Source: Macquaria australasica (lineage: Eukaryota > Chordata > Actinopteri > Centrarchiformes > Percichthyidae). From it: a stretch of 64,000 nucleotides of DNA. Position numbers and translations under genes: made by a program. Below the pieces are notes generated by a model. That model was not told where the DNA came from and did not search any database. It saw only the letters and a program-made list of their open reading frames with translations. The number at the start of each line of letters is the position of its first letter. Position 1 is the stretch's first letter. The stretch is from positions 682,001 through 746,000 of the forward strand of contig SEMN01000159.1 of the NCBI GenBank assembly GCA_005408345.1, written 5' to 3'. Positions 35,230 to 47,945 of this stretch are shown here, piece after piece.

Positions 35230-35600
35230 GAGGCAGAAATATCATGGAAAACCAAACAGTGGCATTAAATCTTTGGAAACAGAAAACAGTCTGCTCTTTT
35301 TTAAGTTTAATTGGCAGTAGCATCCAAGGTCACAGTTTGATCAACATCTGTTTGTGCAAAACAGCAAAGCACATTGTTTGCTTGTCTTCTGTAAAAGACA
35401 GTATACTGTATAATAAATACTGTATACCACTAGTATTTAGTATGGAAATGGGACAGTTTCAATCCCATTTCAGGGGTCACCTCCTTTAAAGTCAGGACCT
35501 TTGTAGAACTAAGGATGAGGCAGGTTAAGTGTCCTCTAAGAGAAGGCAGCTTTTTTCAGCTGCATTTGGATGAACAGTGTTTTTTAGTCTGTTAAAGTGT
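35230..35600 (+). repeat. Paired ~400-bp duplication, copy 2
   Basis: Partner of 30560-30960. No coding exon follows it here. Confidence 0.7.
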
Positions 35601-36632
35601 GCGTTGTCCAGTCTTGAAATACATGCTTCAAATGGAACACAATGTTCAACATGGAAGCTTTATATTTTGTGTGTTGTTTCACAGCACACTGAGCTTCCTT
35701 TGGTTCTCGGAAAGATTTGTACCTGGCTCACCGACTCATTGCCTGCAAATATTTGAGCAGAATGTTTATACTGTAAACATCCCATGTCACTTGGCATTGT
35801 ATTCTTTTTACAAAGCCAACTAACTATAAAAATGTGGTTATGGTTACAAAGTTTCCAAGATGTGACGTTTGCTAATGTTTTAAAAGTGGCAGAGCCCATG
35901 GGGAGAAGGTTGCTTCTGTTCTGTACTGTTTTCCTCTTCCTTGGCATGGCATTGAAAAAACACAAAAGACACAAAATGTCATGTCAAAAACATAAACCCA
36001 AGTCCAGTTTCAAGGCCGCATCAGTCCAAACAAATGGATCAGTGTCTCCCAGCCTATGAATTCAAATCCTTTTCTGTTAACCACAGGCTGGATCAGTGAG
36101 GACTGGGTTGGGGTTCCAGTTGTGTTAAAGGGCCATGCTAGTGGTTTTGCACAGCCCAGTAAATCCTATGTGCTTACATCTTACATTACTCACAACCATT
36201 CCCAAATTAATGCAAGTGGTGCTGTAATTTTTGAACACATTTTTCCTGCCTTCCAGGGGCCCACTGATTTCTGTTCATTTAATACGTTTTAAACTTAACT
36301 TTTAGCTACATGACAGCACAAAAACGCACCATTCCTCCCCGTCGAACTTAGATGTGTGCTCTCATCGGATGATCAGGCCTGGAAGACCTGCATACTAGTT
36401 AATAAAAAATGTAGTTAGCAAAGAAGTAACTCTGCACAGTAGTGATGCTTTCACAAGAAAATGTCAGACAGCGAATATGGATGAGAAGATGATGACACTT
36501 TTGACAGAACAACTGTACTGTTATTGGTTTTATTTCTGCCTCCACGCCAAGTACAATGGAGGTGAGTGGAATTTCATTAGTGACGTTTAAAAAGTTGTTT
36601 GGCCTTCTGTCCAACCACTTAGACCCTGAAAC
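35601..36632. other. Non-coding
   Basis: No supported gene. The stretch around 36050-36350 looks like a dispersed fish repeat but could not be named. Confidence 0.3.
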
Positions 36633-36860
36633 AATTCAATTCAATTCAATTCAGTTTTATTTATTTAGCGCCATATCATAACAAAGTTATCTCAGGGCAC
36701 TTTTTCGAATAGAGCAAGTCTAGACCGACTCTTTATATTTACAGAGACCCAACAGTTCCCACCATGAGCAGCACTATGCGACAGTGGCAAGGAAAAACTC
36801 CCTTTTAACAGGTAGAAACCTCGAGCAGAACCAGGCTCAAGGTGGGCGGTCATCTGCCTC
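36633..36860. repeat. Fish LINE 3'-UTR-type repeat fragment, copy 2
   Basis: AATTC tandem start, 'ttatttatttagcgccatat', then 'ggaaaaactcccttttaaca' and 'gaaccaggctcaaggtgggc'. The first 120 bases are nearly identical to 11781-11903. Confidence 0.75.
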
Positions 36861-36982
36861 GACCGACACATCATACATTCAAAACACCATGTCAGCTGTT
36901 TCCTTGTCAGTAGTGTCAACTGTTTATTCGCTTATGTTCATTTCCCCTTGCAAACCAATGAAACCAACACATGGAGGGATAT

Positions 36983-36988
36983 TTTATT
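36983..36988 (-). terminator. Polyadenylation signal
   Basis: AATAAA on the minus strand, about 133 bases beyond the stop codon at 37121. Confidence 0.5.
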
Positions 36989-37120
36989 CAGACATCATTA
37001 TCACTCAACGTGGAACACAGGTGCGTGTTGTTTGTTTGTTCACGTATGAAACACATTGTCATACAGTCGACTCCAACACTGGCTCTGATCTCATGTTGAT
37101 GTACGATGACTGCTGAGTCT

Positions 37121-38077
37121 TCACCACTTTGTAAATTTCAGAATGATTTGCTCATTTGCAGCAGGAATGTAACATCCAATACCTGCAAATAAGATCCATA
37201 TAGAGTATTATAATCTGATGTACTGTCAAATTACAACAAGAAAGACTGATGGACAGACATTTTCACAGTGGACTTACCAACATCAGGTATTATGATTTTG
37301 CCATCTGGAGTCTTGACCAGCAGCTCCCAGTATGTATGGTCTTTATCGTTCCCAGCCACACCGTTCACACTCTCCAGGTACGGGCCATAGTTTGGATCCT
37401 CTGTGTAGGTGAACCTGCAGTACCAAGCACAAGAACAATTGATGTCCACCAATTAAGAAGAAATAATGAACAGCCGGGTTTCCCTGGTGATGGTGGTGGA
37501 AGAAAAAGAGCTTACAACAAACGTCTTATCTCAGCCATTACTGAAAACAAAACTAAAAACAGTCCTGCTGCACAAACAGTCTTGAGAAAGACGGACCCCA
37601 CTTTAAAAATGCGTATATTGTGAAAATGATTTTGTGAAATTCCCATGGATCACTATTGCAAAGTACCAATCAGCAAGTAGGCCTACTTGTGAGGTCATTT
37701 TTAATATTAAGACGGTTTCAAGTTGTGGACTGTCAATTGGTGTAATGATCTCACTTAAAGTTTGCATTGGAGTCCATGAGTCTCTTCAGTGCACCCAGTA
37801 GGATCCCTCTGTAAACCACATGAGTGCTGAAGGTCAGAGGAGCAGTGCCTAGTAAGCTGTTCTCCACCACCACGTCAATGGGAACGGGTTCACTTGCTGA
37901 ATGACAGATGACAATAACAGCAGAGGAAAAATAAGTAGAGAGGTTTTTCTTGATATTCAGTAATCATGGCAATCATTTGAAATAAAGTTTTGAATTATGC
38001 TGAAGCTTACTTTCAGTCAGAGTCCCAGGAAGCAGCAGGAGAAATGCTGCAGAGAGCAGAGCAGGCACCATCGTCAT
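37121..38077 (-). CDS. Secreted single-domain transcobalamin C-terminal-like (DUF4430) protein
   Basis: Exons 38077-38011, 37896-37755, 37414-37278 and 37182-37121 are 67, 142, 137 and 62 nt, exactly as in the plus-strand gene at 27626, and encode 135 residues plus TGA. A signal peptide (MTMVPALLSAAFLLLLPGTL) is followed by the domain: VPIDVVVENSLLG, VVYRGILLGALKRLMDSN, FTYTEDPNYGPYLESVNG, HTYWELLVKTPDGK and IGCYIPAANEQIILKFTKW. The C-terminal FTKW is closer to the transcobalamin ending than in the plus-strand paralogue. Glycosylation sequons seen in that paralogue are absent here. An A/T-rich 'caataaaac' about 60 bases upstream of the ATG may act as a TATA element. Everything needed for expression is intact. 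Vitamin B12 or another corrinoid ligand is inferred only from the family. Confidence 0.9.
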
Positions 38078-39020
38078 GGCTGTTGGACGGATAGTTAGCT
38101 GACTGTAAGCTGACTGTACTTCCACAGCCACTGTGTTTTATTGCAGTCACCGCTGTTTACACACTGGAGCAGAGTGAACTTTGTTGATCTTAGATTGCTG
38201 ATAATATTTTCCACAGAGCCAATTCAAATGTCACCTTGAGGTTTTGCTATGAAATAATGTTTGCACTGCTAAATTTTGTAAACTGCAAAATGAATCATGA
38301 CATTCAAATATACTACATCATGTGTCAAGATACTCCTCCATCACCTCCCTACATTGGTGGTTTATTAAGGTTACTTTAAGCTCTTGCATGCCAGCATGAA
38401 ATGGCATAGATTTAAAGTGGTGGTGGCTGGTGAAGACAGTGACAGCAGCAAGGTAAAAAAAAAACCCAAATCATTTTCACTGGAGGAGGCAGATGAAAAT
38501 CAGAGCTAAAACAGCAGTGAATATCAGATTAGACCCAGATAAATGTTGAGACTGTCCTCATCCCTAAAATGCTCTTAAATGTGCCTAAACCTTTCTTGAC
38601 AAGTACATCTAGTGGCTGTGTCTGTCAAGAACAAAGGCATTGTTGTTTGTTGTTTCTTTCAACCATGACCACAATTGTTCTCTAACCTTAACCTCTTAAC
38701 CAAGTAGTTTTTGTGCTAAAAATGAACCAAACCTCAACCAAAGGCAAGTCTGATAAGTAGCGCTCATATGGGTTGTTCTGGCAAACAACATATTTTATTC
38801 TTAAGTTTCGAACACTTGGAACATATTAAATATAATATTCAAATGTTGGGTGTAGGCCTCGGAGATTCAGCATGTCATTATGACAGGTAACAAACGTACA
38901 AGCTAATGTATTATAGATGATCTGTTTTGTGAGTTTAATGTGGCTGCTGCTTGCTGCTAACTTTGTTAGAGTGGGCTAAGGTGCTGGAAATACTGTACAG
39001 TGCTTGATACTGATGCATTA
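38078..39020. other. Intergenic
   Basis: Promoter side of the minus-strand gene; no other gene seen. Confidence 0.3.
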
Positions 39021-39028
39021 CCCAGATA

Positions 39029-39390
39029 CAGGGGTGTAAATATAGACAGTGCAGGCAGTGCAATTGCACTGGTGCCCGTAGAGAGAGAGAGCCCTCCAAC
39101 AATGTGCTGGCAGACGGGTCCTTGCGAGTCAAAAATACATGTGTGTTCAAAAAAGAGCTCACATTTAATTAAACTATGAAAAACTATTCAATTAAATGAA
39201 TCATTTCTTATTTTCTTTGGTAGTTTTGTCATGTACAGACATGTAATGATGATTGCTGGGTAATATGTATGTTGATGATGTCCAATGAAGTCTCCATTTG
39301 ATCATGTGACGAGATGATATGATATACAGTAGCTAGTTTAGGCACAACATCTGTCAAGACTGACAAGTGTGTGTGTATGTGTGTATGCAT

Positions 39391-39471
<81 letters not shown>

Positions 39472-39530
39472 CGCTTCAAAACAAGTAACTAGCGTGCACT
39501 AGGGCCCGTCATAACTACCTTACGCCACTG
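39029..39530. mobile_element. hAT-like non-autonomous element
   Basis: 502 bp flanked by the exact 8-bp duplication CCCAGATA (39021-39028 and 39531-39538). The ends are imperfect inverted repeats (CAGGGGTGTAAAT and CAGTGGCGTAAGG), as in hAT elements. It has no coding sequence and contains a long GT microsatellite. Confidence 0.88.
39367..39474 (+). repeat. (GT)n microsatellite
   Basis: About 100 bases of nearly pure GT repeat with a few GTAT interruptions, inside the hAT-like element. Confidence 0.95.
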
Positions 39531-39538
39531 CCCAGATA

Positions 39539-40760
39539 ATCACAGTAGGTTTAAGTTGTGGAAACAAGATCCATATATCATCAGAAGCAGCAGATTCAGT
39601 TTATTTGGCACAATGTATCTTTTATCCACAAGTAAATATTTTGTCCTTTATACCATGTATCACACCTTTTAATACAGTTCATCACAGGTTCTCTTGTCTT
39701 GTTGGTGAGGCTCTTTGCCAGCAGGGGTCTCTGCAGACCTCCAAGACATTTCATTATAACCTCAGGAAATCTATAAGTAAACCACAGTATTATTCTATAT
39801 AATGATCTAGTTGAAGTAGGAGCATAAACCACAATGTTCTTTATACTAATCTGTTAAATGGACACTGAGGCAAGGATTTTCTAGTGTCATTACAGCAGTA
39901 TATAATAATAGATGTGAGACCCAAGGTTGTGCAGATTGTATTGTTATAATAATTAACATATTAAGTCTTAGTTATTATAAGCACCATTATGAATTTTCTT
40001 TAAAGCAAGTACTTGTAAGAATTAACAGCAGCGGGGTGTAAGGACCACCATTTGAATAGCTAAATGTACCTGAACCTTTGCCTGCCTTTTCATACTTAAG
40101 TGGTCATTGATGAATGTCAATAAAGCATATTTCATAGAGTCAACTTTAAAGCATTTTTTGAGTTATAATAAACACATGAGCACTGTTTCACACCATGCCA
40201 AATCTTTAAATCTGGGTCTTTGTACACATTAAGTATAAACAGGCTCTTTTCTTATCAGATTACCTTTGTTACGTCACTACTTTAATGTTTAGTGGTCTCC
40301 AAGATAGAGCAGGTAAACATTTCTTCATGAGCCAAAAACACACTATAATATATCAGCTTCAAGTGGGCATCAGATTAGCAAATATGTGTTTGACTTAATG
40401 TGAACAAAACATTGCAAAAGGCCATTCACACTGACCTGTCACATACAGAGCACACAGCCAATGTGCTTCATATAAATATTATGGGCTGAAGAAAGTGCAT
40501 GGGAAATATAACTTGTGAATTAGTGAGCTTTATGCTGCTGGTTGGCAGATTATGTTACCTTTGAACAGATAGTAATGCTCTTTGGAAAGTAATGAATGGG
40601 AATAAATATATTTCCCGAAATGTCGAACTATTGTTTTAAGTAAAAACTGTCACATATGGTAAGTCAAAACCGACACCTAAAGCAGCATTCCAATGTCATA
40701 AAGTTTGTCGGTCGCCCCTAATAATATTAATGCTCTGAACACTGATGGGCTGTAAGAGTG
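39539..40760. other. Intergenic
   Basis: No gene. A short fish-repeat fragment is likely at about 40680-40740. Confidence 0.3.
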
Positions 40761-40799
40761 CCAAAATTGCAAATAGCAGCACTAGCAGGACACCTCTAC

Positions 40800-41135
40800 A
40801 GTATCATCAACCCTGGGGCCCCACAAGGGAGTGCTATCTTTCCAGTTCTATTTACTCTTTATGCAAACAAATTTAGGGCTAACTCTGATGTTTTCAATGT
40901 TAAATTTGCTGATGACACGGCAGTTGAAAATCATTGAATATTGTATTGTGGATGTGTGGATAAGTTTGTTGATTATTGTCAGCTAAATAACAAGAAAACT
41001 AAGGTAATGATTTTTAATTTCAGAGCAAGTAGAAAGACACACCAACAAGTAGTTATTAATGACTGCATTGAAGTTGTAAATTAATATAAATATCTGGGGA
41101 CAGTAAGTGATAAAGTAAAACTGTCACTGGCGAAA
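40800..41135 (+). mobile_element. Degenerate LINE reverse transcriptase fragment
   Basis: Plus-strand translation shows INPGAPQGSAIFPVLFTLYA, then VKFADDTAV, followed after stops by CQLNNKKTKVMIFNFRAS and YKYLGTVSDK. These are the regions B-D of a Rex1/L2-like polymerase in the right order and spacing. Stop codons show it is an old fragment. Confidence 0.75.
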
Positions 41136-43090
41136 CACAGGGTGGCTTTTATTATGATGCAGCCGCAGGAAATGCAGTGTATTACCTGTAAAAACTGTCT
41201 CCACTTTAAACAGAAACACCAGTTGCTCTTATGGTATATTTCTGACAATGTAGCTATTAAACCACACTTACTTTTAGCACAGTAACCACAGCTTTCACCA
41301 AATCAACCAGGACTGAAATCTTAAGGATTACATATATAAAAGAACCTACGTTTATATATCTTGACTATGGTGACCTCTTGTAGTTGTGTAAAGACTGACT
41401 GTTGTCTTTAAGAAGCAAAGGCCAAAGTAGGGTGGCTGTAGTGCCAAAAAACCTGTTTGGGAGGAGGTCAGACAAGGGTTTGACTTTAACACCGCATGCA
41501 GATGTTTACATCATGTCTCCTACTAGCAATCAGTGCTGCTCGCTTTTAACCCGGATCTTTTCCTACCCCAAACAACTAGTTTTAGTTGTGAAGGCACTGA
41601 CAAATAATGTTGGCACCACATCAGAAAACAGTCATATGGGTTGTTTTGGAATGGTTTGGACGAGTGGTGAGAGCAGCCATTCATGTTTAAAGTAATCAAA
41701 CTGTAACTCCTTTATTATTTCCAAGGCAGGGGTTAATATGTCTCCTGGTGCTACCCCTCAACTCCAAGACAGTGTTTAGAACAAACCTTTCCAGTGTGGC
41801 TGTTTAACTTTTCACTAGAAATTGACCCACTGAATACAAACCTTTAACTTAGTAATTACATGCTTTGAGAATGTGCATTTGCAAACAAGACTTTCTTCAT
41901 CCAGTTTAAATCCCCATCCATCGCAGACGTCACCGTGGGTGTGAAACAACCAGGCTGAAGTGCCCCATCATGTTCACTGGAGAATTCCTCCCCTATGGCA
42001 AGTAAGACGGACAGTCAGAGAAGGATGAGAGACAAGAGGGGGAGAGAGGGGGGAGAGCAATAGAGAGAATAGTGTGGATCTGTATGGTGTTGTGTATTTT
42101 TTCAAGTCTGAGCATGTCAGGTTCACCTATAGCAGTAGATTCACTCTGTCAGATATCTTGTTGACACGTTGTAGCTTGTTGCCATGTTTGTCACATCCCC
42201 AAACACTCTGAGGAATTCAACAGTGTCTCCAACTTCCACAGGATGTGTCAGAGCAGCCTGTACACCAAACACACATGGAAACATGTGAACGCACACTGGA
42301 GGGGATGTATTTAAGGTATCTCTATAATTTGAAGTTTCTTACTGAAAACTACCATTCAAGTTCTGAGTTGGCAATAGGTGGTACATTACTATGTTGAGAG
42401 ATCATTTCAATGAATATCAACTCATTTGAAACAAATTAGAATATTTTTTTACTTGTTGAACCATTTTAGGATCTATAAAACCAGATAGGAAATAGTTTAA
42501 ATTCATTCATTTCAAAAAATAAATAAAATCTGACCATAAAAGAACAAAACAAAAAAACCTTGACTCAAGCTCCACTCCTTTTTTCGACAGCTTTCAGCCA
42601 CATCTCATGATCTTTCTCAGTGGATGGAGTTTGTACAAACCAGCAGAGCAAACTGAGCAAACAAACTCCATTTGCTGATTGAAGTGCTGAGAAACTGAGG
42701 TATGGTTGAAAGCTCTAGAAAAAACTAGAAAGAGGAACTACAATTCAGATTTTATTTAAATAAAACTACTCTTTCTAAGGTCAAAAATGGATTTTCACTG
42801 AAATATTAAATTTGCCATTACACAGACATGGCTTATTACTTGTATTCACCAGTTTATAACTTTAAAGTTATAAATACATTTAAATAAATTACGTTTTTTT
42901 TCAGATATTTGACATTTATTTACATGCACACTGCATCTATTTTGGCCAATTTAAAAAAGGGTACCTTTGCATACCTTTATTTAAGTTAATATTAGTTAGT
43001 TCACACTTCACACACTTTGGAATAGGAATTGGTGGGAATACAGAAATATAGAAATGTGGGTTACATAAACATAAGGCTACCTGTCACCTA
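41136..43090. other. Intergenic
   Basis: Purine-rich (GA) stretch at about 42020-42070. No gene is supported. Confidence 0.3.
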
Positions 43091-43129
43091 TAATGAAGAT
43101 TATAAATGCAGAATTTCCACGAAGCAGAG

Positions 43130-43402
43130 GAGTCATTTCTCCCCCCATGAGACCCGGCGCTGACAGCAGGGTCTGTTCACTAGTACAGTGTCCCTCCTCC
43201 ATTCATCCTGCTCCGTCCCGGCCCATCCACCCCCCTCCTGTCCTCCTGGCCCGCCCTCTCTGCTCTGCTCTACTCCGGCGTGCAGCGATGCTGTAGATGC
43301 GGCAGACTGGAACAGTACTGAATGCAGCAGCCGGGGAGGATAACAACAACATCCTGACAGACACCGCGGAGGACAGCGATACTTCACTCGACAGCAGCCA
43401 AT
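43130..43402 (+). promoter_or_regulatory. CpG-rich block with splice donor: candidate leader exon of abcg4
   Basis: This is the clearest GC- and CpG-rich stretch in a mostly AT-rich window and ends in a strong donor (CCAAT|GTAAGC, after 43402). An ATG at 43297 starts MRQTGTVLNAAAGEDNNN, but joined to the acceptor at 55489 the frame goes out of phase and stops, so this would be an upstream ORF overlapping the abcg4 start codon. Linking the block to abcg4, 12 kb downstream on the same strand, is an inference. Confidence 0.45.
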
Positions 43403-44379
43403 GTAAGCTCTCCATTATGCTTTCTTTGTCGCTTCTCTTTGTTTTATTAGGTTTATTAGCTGTTATTTATTATCTTACATGACTCATCTCTCCCTGTAGT
43501 GGACGTGTCACCGTCCAGGCTGTCCCCTGTCCACTCATACAACTCTGTCTTACCATACTGTATGTTCCGTGGCTTTACGCACTCCTTTCAACAAGCTTAC
43601 AAAGCCGAACAAGTAGCTAATTGTAACATACAGTAAATTGAAATGTATTCAGTCAAGTATGTATTCAAGAGCATCAACATGAGTAGAAATTGATACACAT
43701 ACACAGGTGTTTTTGGGTTTGTTTTTTTTACATCTTGTGTAATTTGTGCAATTAAGCAACGCATTTCAAATGTGGCTTAAAATTAACGTTTTCATCATAC
43801 TTAAACTAGACTGTCATATTGACTTTCAATTAATTAACAATATTAATGGACACTTCAGTTAGTTATTGTTCAAGTCATATGCATCAGTCTATAATATTAG
43901 CCTACTTCAAAGAGAGTTTGTGAAATTGCGTTTACCTAGAAACACAAAACCTGTTGAAAAGTATTTTAATTTGAGTTGTTTTGGCTAATATAAATGATTG
44001 ACTCAGTTACTGTCAATCAAATGTCTTTGCCTTGTAAGATGAAGAAGACTGGGAGTCAACATCTTTTGTCTCAAAAAGGGATGCAAACCCTCCTAAACTC
44101 AGTTTATTCACTGTTTTTTTTAAACTAAATTCATAATCAAAGTAAAACAATTAACATGCAATGGGCCTTTAAATGTAAAAGATAAAGCCTAAAATTTTGA
44201 TTTTTTTCATTAGCTATTTGCCTTGTAATGATCTGTAATGACATAGTACTGGCAGTTTATTCCTTCTCTTTATTTATCCCTGTATCATCAGCTGAGATTT
44301 ACAGGTTTGAATGCTAATGTACTAGAAATGGCTAGATTTTCTAAAGAAAATGGATGTGTGCTCATTGCAGAAATGTTGC
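43403..44379. other. Probable intron or intergenic DNA
   Basis: AT-rich, no coding or repeat structure recognised. Confidence 0.3.
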
Positions 44380-44645
44380 GTTTGAAATGGCAGCTGAAAT
44401 ACAAATAGTGAAAGAAAAGTGCTGAAAGAAGTTGAAGAGTCAATGTTACTGCTGAGTGAAGTCAAACTGTCATTTTAGGCGTAAGTACACTGAATGAAGT
44501 TGAAGTGTCTGTTGAAATAAAAGTGCTGAAACAAGTTAAAGATTCAGTTCAGGTTCAACCCCCGAAAGGAGTCAAAATGTTGGTCTAGAGTCAGTTGAAG
44601 TGGAAGTCCTGAAAGAAATTAGTGCCAGTTCAAGTGTATAAACTG
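44380..44645. repeat. Diverged tandem repeat
   Basis: Loose units around 'gtgctgaaagaagttgaag' and 'tcagttgaagtggaagtcct' recur four or five times. Low complexity, non-coding. Confidence 0.5.
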
Positions 44646-44654
44646 ATGAAGTGT

Positions 44655-44950
44655 ATACCCCGACCGATACAGGATGTTTAAGACTGATACCGATATTGAT
44701 ATTTGAGAATTTATTTATATATAAGCCGATATTAATTGTCTTTACACAATCCATAACATAAATAAACATTTTTGATAAGCCTCCCTTAATTATTTTATTT
44801 TTAACAATTTGTGAGAATGGTGAGGCTGTTTCAAAACATATCTATGGCATTTCTGTTCTTAAATTTCTTGTCATTTCCATATGTTGGCTGACAAATACTA
44901 CGGCGATACAATATGTCTGCAATGAGCCAACATCGGTTGGGCTGTAATAC
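44655..44950. mobile_element. MITE-like repeat
   Basis: Ends 'ccgatacagg...' and '...acatcggttgggctgtaat' with internal 'gataccgatattgatatt' recall a common fish palindromic MITE. No target duplication was verified. Confidence 0.45.
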
Positions 44951-47339
44951 ATAATAAAACTCAATTTATTCACAGTTGGTTTCTTTTGGAGTTTGTTTTT
45001 ACACTAATGTTGTAGTCAAACTCATGCAATTAACATTAAACGACTTTTTAAGGGTGAAAGAAAACACATTAATACAAATACACATTTGCCTTGTAATGGT
45101 CATGGACATACAGAAGTGCTAGTAGTTTAGTTCTTCTCTTTACTGATCACTTTATCATTTAACTGTTCAGCTGGGATAGTTTGCTACTGTAAATGATTTC
45201 CTTCTCTTTGAAATTTCACAGTAAAGACGGCTCTTCCACCTCTCTGCTTCAACTTCTGTCTGATGAATAAAAGTGCTGTTTATGGAGCCTCTGCATGCTG
45301 TAGCTTTGACTAGGAATGTACATGAGCGTTTAGGGGTTTTTTTCTTTCAAAGCCTCTCCAGTGAATTAGCCCTCATTCTTACAAAGTCATGGGATACCAG
45401 CACTAGTAACATACATCCCTGGGTTTGATCTTAATAACCTTATGTTCAGTCGTCTCACGTTATGTAAGAACAGCCAGTCTTACTAGGAGGAAGAACAATC
45501 AGAGAGTATTTGAGGGTTGCAGCAGCCATGTGTAGCTGTTCCGCCACGCTGCTGTGTTAACTAAATGTTAGCATCCAGTTGACACAACAGTACTAATTCT
45601 TGAAGTGCATGCAGTAAGACTCACAGCAGTCTGTGAGTCATCTGTCAGTCTGTTTAGAGGTACTCATTACCACTACCTTCAACCTACACAGAACATACAT
45701 TCTCATTTACGTACAGTTGTGTGGACAGCGTGTCTCAGATTGTTTGTGAATGTAGGAATGTTTAATACATAAAGCAAAATACAACCAAAAGGATTTGATA
45801 TGAAGTCAGCTGCGTAATTAATATTTCAGTGATGTAATACTTTATTGGCCCTGGAGGGGAAATGTGGTCTGCAGCCACAGAGTATTAAACATATTACCGC
45901 AAATGACAACATACACAAACATTATAAACCAACATATCAACAAAAAGAAAAGATGTGGTTGGTACTGTACAGAGTTACAGCACTGGGAAAAGGGAGAGCA
46001 TGTGCCATTTGGTTTTTATTTCATTTGGTACCTAAAAAAGCTGCTTCTGCAAGAGGTGATCAGGACAGTCTGAACTAGCATTGCCTCTACTTTAGTTCCT
46101 CAGCTTCAAGCCAACATACCTGCCTCTTTTTTAGGACGCGCATAATCAGTTCTTAGTAAACAAATGAACGCTTTTTTTACCAGACCACAATACAAAAGGT
46201 TTAAACAGACTCATTACATTGAATCTTATGGAAGAGTCATTACTGAGTTGCAACTTTTAAAAATAGATTAGTTTTCCCACAAAGAAGAGATGCTGAGGCA
46301 CATTTGGAGATGGCATCTGGTGTTATCAAAGACAATAATTATAGTTGTTCATCAACTCAGTGGTATCACCTTTAAAAATAGTGAATTTGAGACGTATTTA
46401 ACATTAAGAAAAAAATACTGTAGTGTTTAAAAGCTTCCACATAGTCTGCTTAAAGTGGTGTTAAACTTTGGTAGAGGCCTAGATTATTTCATAGGTTCCT
46501 GGCTTTGATATAACTGTAATAATGGAATCGTCTTCATCAGTTGCTCCTTTATTCATTTTCATTGCATGGGTCTCAAAGTCATACATTTCACACATATACA
46601 GACAGAAATAAATGAGATTCTGACAAATTGTAAAAACACACATTTTTCCCTACCTGGGTAAAAGTTACCATTCAAAGGGTCATACAGGATAAATTCAATT
46701 CAGTAGGTGTTGGGTTGTAATTACCTCAACATCCCTCGTCTGCTTCAGTTTGTGGTTTCCAAATTTCTCAGAATGACCCAGAAACATCCCACCCATGAGA
46801 ATATGTGTATGTGTATGTCACTGGTGTCAATAGCTGGTTCTGAAACAGTTAGTGTTGAAGGGTGAATTTTTACTTTGAACATAAAATTTTGGTGACTTCA
46901 AAAGAGCAGCTGCATGTTTTTTGGTGAAAGAGGCCTTTCAAAGTAGCTTCACACACTACGTATAGTCCTGTGCCATGACCCCAGTTTTCTCTGGGTTTAC
47001 AGTTCCGTTAAGACAATCTCAGTCCGTTATTAGTTATTAGTAATTTCACTTTTACTACATAGTATATGGGATATTGGCAGTGGCTCACGCAGAGCAGCAC
47101 TTTCCCTGACATTTTACATTCCCATAAACAAAGGGTTAAAATCACCTATGTATAGAATGTTGCAGGAGTGAGTCCTTAAACCTGGAAATGAGTTAGCATT
47201 TTTGCAGTTCCGGTTCCCTCGTCTGGAAGTCAGTGAGTATCTTCAATGGGTTTTTGGTTAGATGCCTGAAATAAGGTCTTTCACGTTTTGTTCTACGACA
47301 TAAAACCGTCACGTTTACGTCAGTAAACACCCCACTCGT
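44951..47339. other. Non-coding; LINE tail fragment at about 45836-45960
   Basis: 'ctttattggccctggagggg' at about 45840 resembles the 3' terminus of fish LINEs (compare 8860). No gene is supported elsewhere in the stretch. Confidence 0.35.
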
Positions 47340-47344
47340 GAATT

Positions 47345-47945
47345 TTGAATCTTTTACATGTCTTAAAAAAGGGGGTTGCTAACAAGTGGCTAAATGAGAC
47401 TACAGAGGTTGTCGGGGACATTAAACGTCATCACGCCGAACACAGAAACTCATCGACTCACTCGTCCACCTTTACAGCCTCGTTGGGTTTATACTCCCAT
47501 TCTAACTCAAACTTTCTGAAAGGCTTTTGTAGAAGCGTGCAAAATCAAATTACAAGCTGGAGGCTCCTTGTCCACCAATAGGTGGTGGCGCTGAAGTCAT
47601 GCGACCGTGGTGTAGTTCGTTTATAGCCTACCGTTAGCTTTTTACTTCTGGTGATTGCATTTACGCTTCAAAAATAATAAAAGTGGTGTTCATTTGTGAA
47701 GATTATCTTGCTGAACCATACCTGTAAGTATCATAAACTTTTGTTTGCCACAGAGCTTATTTTCTGCCATAATCCAAAGGAAAAATCTTATTGGCTTTTT
47801 GTGGAAGGAACCAGGGCGATGCTAACTTCCGGGTTAGCCTACAAAAATACATCATCCCTGCAGCACTCTATTAAGGTCATAACCAAACTCATGAAATATT
47901 CATCATCAAATAAACCTCAAGAAGTCACGCCCTTTCAGCCTTAAA
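47345..47945. repeat. Dispersed fish repeat
   Basis: Contains phrases I associate with high-copy teleost repeats ('gcatttacgcttcaaaaata', 'gatgctaacttccgggttag'). The short open frames inside are not supported as genes. Confidence 0.4.

Noticed and set aside
36056..36292. 78-codon ORF at 36056-36292
   Set aside because: Lies in sequence that looks like a dispersed fish repeat; no protein family recognised.
43133..43415. Minus-strand ORFs across the CpG block
   Set aside because: GC-rich overlap with the candidate leader exon; no similarity and no splice logic.
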